Source: Bacteroidota bacterium
GTDB lineage: Bacteria; Bacteroidota; Bacteroidia; Bacteroidales; Rikenellaceae
Assembly: GCA_023443765.1 (NCBI GenBank)
Contig: JAEZTA010000055.1
Location: 1-10,986, forward strand
Direction of reading: 5' to 3'
DNA: 10,986 nt
Below, in pieces: positions 6,348 to 10,986 of this stretch (its first letter is position 1; each line of letters starts with the position of its first letter). The notes under the pieces were generated by a model. The model was not told the origin of the DNA, made no database searches, and saw nothing but the letters and a program-made list of their open reading frames with translations. The translations under genes were made by a program, and so were the position numbers.

Positions 6348-6833
6348 TTATTCCAGCGCCTTGGCAAACTTCAGCAGGGCATGCCTGTGGCCACGGCGGT
6401 CGGTGCGCTGTTCGACCTCGCGCGGGAGGTAGCCCATTTTGGTGTAGAGCAGGATGCCCCGGGTGTTGGTCGAGAAACACGAAAGCCGAATCTCTGTTGC
6501 GCCGTGCTTTTCGCGGGCGAGGCGTTCCATCGTGCGGATCAGGTACTCCCCGATGCCCCGGCCCCGAAGGCGGGGCGAGACGACGGCATTGCCGATGGCG
6601 CAATAGTTTCCGGGCGCTACGTCGTAGAAATTGGCGTATCCGGCCACTTTTCCGTCGCATAACACCACGGTCGGATCGGACCGCTGCGCACTCACCGCCG
6701 CCAGTTGTTCCTCCGTGAGCGGAAAATCGCCCTGCGGGTACATGTAGAACAGTTCGCGGGCACTGCGCGGGAAGCGGCAGACAGTCGCGAAATCTTTGTC
6801 CGTCGCTTTCCGGCTCTCCATTTTGAAAAGCAT
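6348..6833 (-). CDS. GNAT-family N-acetyltransferase
   Basis: This 161-residue single-domain acetyltransferase has a clear acetyl-CoA site: AVVSPRLRGRGIGEYLI (83-99) holds the RGxGxG pyrophosphate loop of motif A, and STNTRGILLYTKMGYLP (121-137) is motif B, with the Asn and Tyr typical of the family. The N-terminal half (DFATVCRFPRSARELFYMYP) differs between subfamilies and gives no substrate. It could acetylate a small molecule or a protein N terminus. The ATG at 6833 is the first in frame. M5 (6821) is an alternative, since the family core starts shortly after it. It begins 39 bases after the stop of the EEP-fold gene on the same strand and has no obvious promoter of its own, so the two are probably cotranscribed. 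Confidence 0.9.
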   Translation of the reverse strand: MLFKMESRKATDKDFATVCRFPRSARELFYMYPQGDFPLTEEQLAAVSAQRSDPTVVLCDGKVAGYANFYDVAPGNYCAIGNAVVSPRLRGRGIGEYLIRTMERLAREKHGATEIRLSCFSTNTRGILLYTKMGYLPREVEQRTDRRGHRHALLKFAKALE

Positions 6834-6852
6834 TCTTTTTTGCTTATATTTG
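6822..6852 (+). promoter_or_regulatory. Orphan + strand promoter-like site
   Basis: TTTG (6822-6825), a 19-base spacer and TATATTTG (6845-6852) give an exact Bacteroidota promoter on the + strand, yet both flanking genes lie on the - strand. Transcription from it would start near 6859 and run antisense into the 3' end of the EEP-fold gene. No convincing + strand ORF follows. Confidence 0.4.
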
Positions 6853-6872
6853 TAGGAAACAGGACAATGCGA

Positions 6873-7631
6873 CTATTGTTCCCACGTGAGTGTCACCCAC
6901 AGCGGGCAGTGGTCCGAGGCGGTGGTCGTGTAGTCCACGGTAGGGTCTGTTACGACGGTCGATGCGGGCAGTCCGCGGCCGAGGATGTAGTCGATGCGGA
7001 TGGATGGTTTGTCCGACGGGAACGTCATCTGCGTGGTGTCCGAAAGGGGGCGGAATTCGCTGCCCAGCCCGTCGAGCACGGTCCGGGCGACCTTCATGTT
7101 GAAGTCCCCGGCCAGCAGCACCGGTTTACGGCAGGTGTCGGTGACCGAGCGGATGATCGGCAGCGAAGCGAGCTGGTCCTGGCGGGTGAGCGAGAGGTGG
7201 GTGACGCAGACCACATAGTCGGGGAACTCGGCGACGAGCAGTGCACGGGCCTCTTCGCGCCCCGGAAGCGGAATGCGGCGCACGGAGAGCGGCTCGGTGC
7301 GCGAGAGCAGGCCGATGCCGTAGGCGCCTCCGTCGTAGTCGATGGCGCGGCAGAAGTGGGCGTGCATGCCTGTCATTTCGCCCAGTTCGGCCGGGATGAA
7401 GCGGCCCGCCATGCGTCCGGTGACGCTGTCCACCTCCTGCAGGGCCACGATGTCGGGAGCCGTGCGGTTGATGACCTCCGCTATGCGTCCGAGGTCCTGG
7501 ACATTGTCGATCCCGCGGCCGTTGCGGATGTTGTAACTCATGAATTTCAGGGTCGTCTGGCGCGGTGTGTGGGCGCTCAGCAGGAAGCCGCAGCAGGCGA
7601 TCGGCAAGAGAATACGCAGTAATGATTTCAT
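6873..7631 (-). CDS. Exported endonuclease/exonuclease/phosphatase-fold protein
   Basis: This 252-residue metal-dependent phosphohydrolase belongs to the EEP (DNase I / inositol phosphatase) fold. Active-site motifs are in order: MSYNIRNG (31-38, Asn34), LQEVD (64-68, Glu66), THLS (144-147, His145), GDFN (175-178), IDYIL (213-217) and SDHCP (239-243, the Asp-His pair). Residues 1-20 (MKSLLRILLPIACCGFLLSA) form a signal peptide. Cleavage after A20 is likely, though Cys13/14 make a lipoprotein signal conceivable. The product should therefore be periplasmic or surface-exposed. The substrate could be DNA, a sugar phosphate, a phospholipid or an inositol phosphate; the sequence does not decide. 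It is the first gene of a probable two-gene unit with the GNAT gene, driven by a promoter just upstream. Confidence 0.9.
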   Translation of the reverse strand: MKSLLRILLPIACCGFLLSAHTPRQTTLKFMSYNIRNGRGIDNVQDLGRIAEVINRTAPDIVALQEVDSVTGRMAGRFIPAELGEMTGMHAHFCRAIDYDGGAYGIGLLSRTEPLSVRRIPLPGREEARALLVAEFPDYVVCVTHLSLTRQDQLASLPIIRSVTDTCRKPVLLAGDFNMKVARTVLDGLGSEFRPLSDTTQMTFPSDKPSIRIDYILGRGLPASTVVTDPTVDYTTTASDHCPLWVTLTWEQ

Positions 7632-7652
7632 CTCGAAAAGGGTAGTTTCCCG

Positions 7653-7684
7653 TAAAGGTAAGGCAAACCGGATGAAACGCCAAA
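7653..7684 (-). promoter_or_regulatory. Promoter of the EEP-fold gene
   Basis: On the - strand TTTG (7681-7684), a 20-base spacer and TACCTTTA (7653-7660, one mismatch to TAnnTTTG) make a good Bacteroidota promoter. The leader would be about 16-20 bases before the ATG at 7631. The divergent bsh gene starts at 7757. I see no equally good promoter for it in the remaining 7685-7756. Confidence 0.65.
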
Positions 7685-7756
7685 TTTATTTCTTCCGGAA
7701 ACAACGGTTTAGCATTCAATTTGAAGCGATACGTCAAACTTTAAAAGATCCTGTCT

Positions 7757-8800
7757 ATGAAAATTCATCCCCTGACGATGCTGTGCGCCGGTGCGCTGGC
7801 CGTCTTTGCTCCGCAGGCCGACGCCTGCACCCGCGCCGTTTACCTCGGACCCGACGGCATGACCGCCACAGGCCGCACCATGGACTGGCGCGAGGATCCG
7901 CTCACCAACCTCTACATTTTCCCGCGGGGCACCGAACGCCGCGGGGCGAATACGGACAACACCGTTTTCTGGACCTCGAAATACGGCACGCTCTCGGCTG
8001 CCGGGTATGACATCGGCATTACCGACGGCATGAACGAGGCCGGGTTGGTCGCCAACCTGCTGTTCCTGCCCGAGTCGGTCTACGAACGTCCCGGCGACAC
8101 GCGTCCGGTCATGGGCCTGAGTATCTGGACGCAGTATGTGCTCGACAATTTCGCCACGGTGAACGAGGCTGTGGCCGAACTCTCGAAGGATAAGTTTCGC
8201 ATCGACGCTCCCGACCTGCCGAACGGCGTCAAGTCGCGCCTGCACCTGGCCATCTCCGATACGTCGGGCGACAGCGCGATCTTCGAGTACCGCGACGGCA
8301 AACTGGAAGTCCACCACGGGAAGCAGTATCAGGTGATGACCAATTCGCCTTTTTACGATGACCAGCTGGCGATTCTCGACTACTGGCAGCAGATCGGCGG
8401 CCTCACGATGCTGCCGGGAACCAACCGCGCCCCGGACCGCTTCGTGCGGGCGTCGTTCTACATCAATGCCGTCGTGCAGACTGCCGATCCGAAGATCGCC
8501 GTGCCGGCCGTGATGTCGGTCATGCGCAACGTCTCGGTTCCCTACGGCATCTCCACGCCCGAGAAACCGCACATCTCGTCGACGCGTTGGCGCACGGTCT
8601 GCGACCAGAAAAATAAGGTCTATTATTTCGAGCCGACGCTGGCTATGGAGACTTTCTGGGTGAACCTCGCGGCGATCGACTTTGCGAAAGGCAGCGGCGA
8701 GCGGACCCTCACGCTCGTCGGGGCTCCGGCCTACACGGGCGACGCTACGGCGAAATTCCGCAAGAGCGCCAAACCCTTCGTCTTCCTGTTCGGAGCGTAA
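7757..8800 (+). CDS. bsh: Periplasmic bile salt hydrolase (choloylglycine hydrolase family)
   Basis: This 347-residue Ntn hydrolase of the linear amide C-N hydrolase family cleaves the amide bond of glycine- or taurine-conjugated bile acids. Residues 1-23 are a signal peptide ending ADA, and the next residue, Cys24, is the expected N-terminal nucleophile, so export would also mature the enzyme. Spacing from Cys24 to Arg40 and Asp43 in TGRTMDW equals the C2/R18/D21 pattern of known enzymes. DGMNEAGL (90-97), MTNSPFYDDQL (194-204, catalytic Asn196) and DRFVRASF (227-234) follow. From memory, the Bacteroides thetaiotaomicron bile salt hydrolase is closely similar throughout, including HISSTRWR and DQKNKVYYFE. 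Penicillin V acylase is the alternative activity within the family. It converges on the PagL-like gene and shares its terminator. Confidence 0.95.
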   Translation: MKIHPLTMLCAGALAVFAPQADACTRAVYLGPDGMTATGRTMDWREDPLTNLYIFPRGTERRGANTDNTVFWTSKYGTLSAAGYDIGITDGMNEAGLVANLLFLPESVYERPGDTRPVMGLSIWTQYVLDNFATVNEAVAELSKDKFRIDAPDLPNGVKSRLHLAISDTSGDSAIFEYRDGKLEVHHGKQYQVMTNSPFYDDQLAILDYWQQIGGLTMLPGTNRAPDRFVRASFYINAVVQTADPKIAVPAVMSVMRNVSVPYGISTPEKPHISSTRWRTVCDQKNKVYYFEPTLAMETFWVNLAAIDFAKGSGERTLTLVGAPAYTGDATAKFRKSAKPFVFLFGA

Positions 8801-8816
8801 TTGACCCCTTGGAAAT

Positions 8817-8848
8817 AAAAAATCCCCGGATAACTCCGGGGATTTTTT
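8817..8848. terminator. Bidirectional terminator between bsh and the PagL-like gene
   Basis: A perfect 14-bp stem AAAAAATCCCCGGA (8817-8830) / TCCGGGGATTTTTT (8835-8848) with the loop TAAC gives a T6 run on either strand. It lies 17 bases after the bsh stop and 4 bases after the stop of the convergent gene, so it serves both. Confidence 0.95.
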
Positions 8849-8851
8849 GTA

Positions 8852-10285
8852 TCAGCGATGCCGTGGATATTTGTTGTTGAAACGGTACCCGACGCCCAGC
8901 ATCAGGAAGTTGGGCATGTGGAAGTCGCGGAGACTGTAACCGATGTGGACATAGGAACTGCGCGTCACGGCGACTTTCAGCGTCAGCATCTGGTAGAAGG
9001 ACTTCAGGTCGCCGCCCTTGTGCAGGAAGTTGGTTCCCAGGCCTACGCCGATGTTGAAGTAGGGCATCACGAACTCGGCGCGGGCCGAGACGCCGAGCGC
9101 CATCTGTTTGTCGACGCCGGGTTTTTCCACCACGAGGTCGGCGCTGCCGCCCATCGGCACGATCTGGTCGGCGATGGTGACGTTGGCGCTGCCGTCGTAC
9201 ACGCCGTCGAGCGACACGCCCGCGCGGAACTTGTAGCCGAAGTTATACATCGAGGCGAAGTTGAAGCCCAGGACCGTATAGGCATCCGGCGCGGCATACT
9301 GCTTGTCGCCGACCTCGATGCCCTTGCGGCGCCACGAGCCGAACAGCGTCAGGTCGTAGCTGAAGTGGCGCGGGAATGCCGGGCTGAGCGTACGAGGAGC
9401 CATCTCGGCCGACTTTCTGCCGAAATTGTAGCTCAGGCCCGCCCGCAGTCCGATGGAGTTGAGGCCCGCATTGGGGAATTTGGTGTTGCCGTTGGAGAAG
9501 TGCGTGAGGCTCACGCCCGCCGTGAAGTCCACCTCGCGCGTCACCCGCCAGTCGAAGAAGAAGTCGGCGTTGAGGTAGGCGTTCATCTTCGACCCCATCA
9601 TCTTATTATAGGAGTTGTTGATGTCGTCGTAGGGTTTCCAGCCGAACGAAAGGCCGAAATTCCACTCGTAGTTGAATGACAGCCGCGGGCTGATGCGTGC
9701 GATACGTGCCCCCTGGAAGAGGTAGACGGCAATCGGATTACCCAGTTCCTCGGGGTTTCCGAAGTCGTAGTAGGCTGCGCCGATGCCCTGGTAGGCGCCG
9801 CCGTAAATCTGGTCGGGGACCGATCCGGGGCGGAACTGGAACGAGTAGCGCAGGTGTCCCGAAAGCGAGAGGTCGATCGGCTGTCCCGAACGGTTGTCGC
9901 CTTCGACGAAGGGATTGGTCGGGAAGATGTGTTCGGGGCGGAATTCCGCGCTCAGACGGTGCATGAAACGGCGTTCGGAGGTGGTTGTGTCGCGGCTCCG
10001 TATGGTCGATCCGTCGGCATAGCGACGCTGCGGGCGATACTCCCGGCGTTGCTGTCCGTCCTGGAATCCGGCGCGGTAACCGGCGTTGTACCCCCTCATG
10101 TAATCGTTGTTACGGAAGTTGTCGCGGTACCCGGTGCTGTCCGGTTTGGCGTCGGGCGCCCCGGAGGTCGTTTCGTCAGCTGGAACAGTTCCGGCCGGCA
10201 GCCCTTCTGCGCCGGCTTTGGCGGAAAGGAAGAACAGGACTCCCGCAAGAACTGCTGTTCTCCACATCCGTATTTTATTTTTCAT
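8852..10285 (-). CDS. PagL-like outer-membrane acyl hydrolase (lipid A deacylase family)
   Basis: This 477-residue exported beta-barrel protein has a signal peptide at residues 1-26 (cleavage after SAKAGA). A polar linker (27-108) carries the Gly/Tyr/Arg-rich GYNAGYRAGFQDG (65-77). The barrel has alternating aromatic strands. The motif LTHFSNGNTKFPNAGLNS (260-277) matches the His-x-Ser-Asn active site of the PagL/acyloxyacyl hydrolase family, with His262 and Ser264. A Glu at the usual distance is not visible. The protein is about three times the length of enzymatic PagL (about 150 residues mature). Extra strands after 300 (Tyr/Phe-rich, ending FLMLGVGYRF) extend the barrel. It probably acts on lipid A or another acylated envelope lipid, or is a structural relative. 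The ATG at 10285 is chosen because the signal peptide follows. The open frame continues to 10429, but without conserved sequence. TAACTTCG (10313-10320) is a weak possible -7 box. Confidence 0.82.
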   Translation of the reverse strand: MKNKIRMWRTAVLAGVLFFLSAKAGAEGLPAGTVPADETTSGAPDAKPDSTGYRDNFRNNDYMRGYNAGYRAGFQDGQQRREYRPQRRYADGSTIRSRDTTTSERRFMHRLSAEFRPEHIFPTNPFVEGDNRSGQPIDLSLSGHLRYSFQFRPGSVPDQIYGGAYQGIGAAYYDFGNPEELGNPIAVYLFQGARIARISPRLSFNYEWNFGLSFGWKPYDDINNSYNKMMGSKMNAYLNADFFFDWRVTREVDFTAGVSLTHFSNGNTKFPNAGLNSIGLRAGLSYNFGRKSAEMAPRTLSPAFPRHFSYDLTLFGSWRRKGIEVGDKQYAAPDAYTVLGFNFASMYNFGYKFRAGVSLDGVYDGSANVTIADQIVPMGGSADLVVEKPGVDKQMALGVSARAEFVMPYFNIGVGLGTNFLHKGGDLKSFYQMLTLKVAVTRSSYVHIGYSLRDFHMPNFLMLGVGYRFNNKYPRHR

Positions 10286-10363
10286 GTGAGGCTGAAATTC
10301 ACGTTTTGACGCCGAAGTTACGAATTTTTCCGTAAACTGAGTCATCACGGACTTAATAATAAT

Positions 10364-10393
10364 AAAAAAAGTCCCCCGCCGGAGAGGCGGAGG
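10364..10393 (-). terminator. Intrinsic terminator for - strand transcripts from speA
   Basis: Read on the - strand, CCTCCGCC (10393-10386) pairs with GGCGGGGG (10380-10373), including one G-U pair, followed by AC and seven T (10370-10364). It is the first T-tailed hairpin downstream of speA. It lies about 190 bases beyond the speA stop, on the far side of the duplicated speA tail. The rest of the 10286-10580 gap holds the two repeats described separately. Confidence 0.75.
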
Positions 10394-10408
10394 ATTTCCG
10401 TATTTCGG

Positions 10409-10492
10409 TGTATTACACGCGTGGGACAACCTTCCGGATTAATACCCGAGTATTCGGAGTATCGGGCGGTAGGATTGCTCCCTGGCGAACAG
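10409..10492 (-). pseudogene. Duplicated, decayed 3' end of speA (copy A)
   Basis: This 84-bp block matches 10551-10634 at 80 of 84 positions; the differences are at 10422, 10460, 10465 and 10482. On the - strand it encodes LFAREQSYRPILRILGY and a TAA stop, against LFAKEQSYRSMLRILGY in the intact gene. It also includes about 30 bases of 3' untranslated sequence. All three coding differences change an amino acid (Lys to Arg, Ser to Pro, Met to Ile), as expected for a copy no longer under selection. Similarity ends sharply at 10492/10493. There is no start codon, so it is not a gene. Confidence 0.9.
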
Positions 10493-10504
10493 GCTGGCCA
10501 GTTG

Positions 10505-10535
10505 AAGCCCTCCTTTTCAAAGGAGGGTTTGGGAG
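10505..10535. repeat. Palindromic element between the two speA tails
   Basis: CCCTCCTTT (10508-10516) and AAAGGAGGG (10519-10527) form a perfect inverted repeat around two bases. It extends outward by one G-T and two A-T pairs, then TTTGGGAGG follows. The layout (AA[A/G]CCC...GGGTTTGGG) matches the palindrome at 766-798. No T-tract follows on the - strand, so it is unlikely to be a speA terminator. It lies in the 58-base spacer between the two speA tail copies. Confidence 0.6.
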
Positions 10536-10550
10536 GATTGTCTGTACGGA

Positions 10551-10634
10551 TGTATTACACGCGAGGGACAACCTTCCGGATTAATACCCGAGTATTCGGA
10601 GCATCGAGCGGTAGGATTGCTCCTTGGCGAACAG
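10551..10634 (-). repeat. speA tail, parental copy (copy B)
   Basis: This is the intact partner of 10409-10492, made of the final codons of speA, its TAA stop (10583-10581) and 30 bases of 3' untranslated DNA. TATTACACGCG at 10553-10563 recurs inverted as CGCGTGTAATA at 10636-10646, inside the coding region just beyond the block's end. The duplicated block is therefore bracketed by 11-bp inverted repeats. Confidence 0.9.
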
Positions 10635-10986
10635 ACGCGTGTAATACTCGTTGTCCGACTTGTCGCGGTCGATGATCACGTGTTTGGGCGCGGGAATCAG
10701 ACAGTGCTGGATGCCGCCGAAGCCGCCGAGCGACTCCTGGTAGGCTCCCGTGTGGAAGAATCCGATGTACTGCGTGTTGCCCTCTTCTAGCTTGGGCAGG
10801 AAGATGGCGCTGGTGTGGCACTCCGAGTTGTAGAAATCCTCGCTGTCGCAGGTCAGTCCGCCGAGCAGCACGCGCTGGTACTCCTTGTCCCAGTTGTTGA
10901 TCGCCAGCATGATGTAGCGCTGGTTGATGCCCCATGTGTCGGGCAGGGTGGTGATGAACGACGAGTCGATCATGTACCAGTTCTCG
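10581..10986 (-). CDS. speA: Biosynthetic arginine decarboxylase, C-terminal part
   Basis: These are the last 134 residues of a PLP-dependent fold III decarboxylase; the gene continues past the right edge and has no start here. SpeA converts arginine to agmatine, the first step of polyamine synthesis through N-carbamoylputrescine in Bacteroidota. GGLTCDSED (residues 42-50 of the visible part) carries the Cys-Asp pair that contributes a catalytic Cys at the dimer interface in this fold. FFHTGAYQESLGGFGG follows the same order as in ornithine and arginine decarboxylases, then HCLIPAPKHVI. The visible end (LRILGY) looks complete for the family. The stop is TAA at 10583-10581. Its tail is duplicated downstream, and the probable terminator is 190 bases away. 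Confidence 0.88.
   Translation of the reverse strand, partial: ENWYMIDSSFITTLPDTWGINQRYIMLAINNWDKEYQRVLLGGLTCDSEDFYNSECHTSAIFLPKLEEGNTQYIGFFHTGAYQESLGGFGGIQHCLIPAPKHVIIDRDKSDNEYYTRLFAKEQSYRSMLRILGY

Noticed and set aside
5554..6660. Long upstream extension of the winged-helix frame on the - strand
   Set aside because: It overlaps the membrane-protein and GNAT genes in another frame. The GTG at 5553 with a 4-bp overlap is the sensible start.
6705..7622. 305-codon + strand frame downstream of the orphan promoter
   Set aside because: It is antisense to the EEP-fold gene, starts upstream of the predicted transcript start, and has no recognisable domain.
10286..10429. 48-codon N-terminal extension of the PagL-like protein
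   Set aside because: It crosses the speA terminator hairpin and would bury the signal peptide inside the protein.
10505..10535. Palindrome as the speA terminator
   Set aside because: No T-tract on the - strand; the T-tailed hairpin at 10364-10393 fits better.
1..10986. CRISPR arrays, tRNA, rRNA, IS elements, phage genes
   Set aside because: None seen by eye on either strand; the only repeats are the palindromes and the speA tail duplication.

Overview
The window looks like chromosomal DNA from a GC-rich member of the Bacteroidales, most likely Alistipes or a close relative (an inference). The support is Bacteroidota-type promoters (TTTG, about 19-20 bp, then TAnnTTTG), weak Shine-Dalgarno sequences, a bile salt hydrolase that resembles the Bacteroides enzyme almost throughout, a PagL-like outer-membrane protein, and a CreD / winged-helix regulator pair of Bacteroidota type. 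I see no rRNA, tRNA, CRISPR array, IS element or phage gene.

Left part (1-1996, + strand): the 3' part of a PhnP-like metallo-beta-lactamase-fold hydrolase, a short intergenic palindromic repeat, a short-chain dehydrogenase with its terminator, then a short ORF that matches only the last helix of an AraC-type regulator and is probably a gene remnant. A bidirectional terminator closes this part.

Middle (1997-6179, - strand): prs (PRPP synthetase), engB (ribosome-assembly GTPase), creD (envelope protein), a winged-helix regulator and a polytopic membrane protein. The last two overlap by 4 bp and form an operon. The operon and creD each have their own promoter, and both promoters carry the same palindrome AAAGTACTTT at the same distance from the -10-like box. 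This strongly suggests a small local regulon in which the winged-helix protein controls itself and creD.

Right part (6348-8800): a likely two-gene unit on the - strand (secreted endonuclease/exonuclease/phosphatase-fold protein, then a GNAT acetyltransferase), and a divergent + strand periplasmic bile salt hydrolase. The hydrolase converges on a PagL-like outer-membrane barrel protein (8852-10285, - strand) through a shared bidirectional terminator.

Right edge (10286-10986): the 3' end of speA (arginine decarboxylase, - strand). An 84-bp block with the last codons and 3' untranslated sequence of speA is duplicated downstream of the gene with 4 differences. The two copies are separated by a palindromic element that resembles the one near position 780, and the likely speA terminator lies beyond the second, decayed copy.

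The main points of interest are the shared-operator CreD regulon and the duplicated speA tail.
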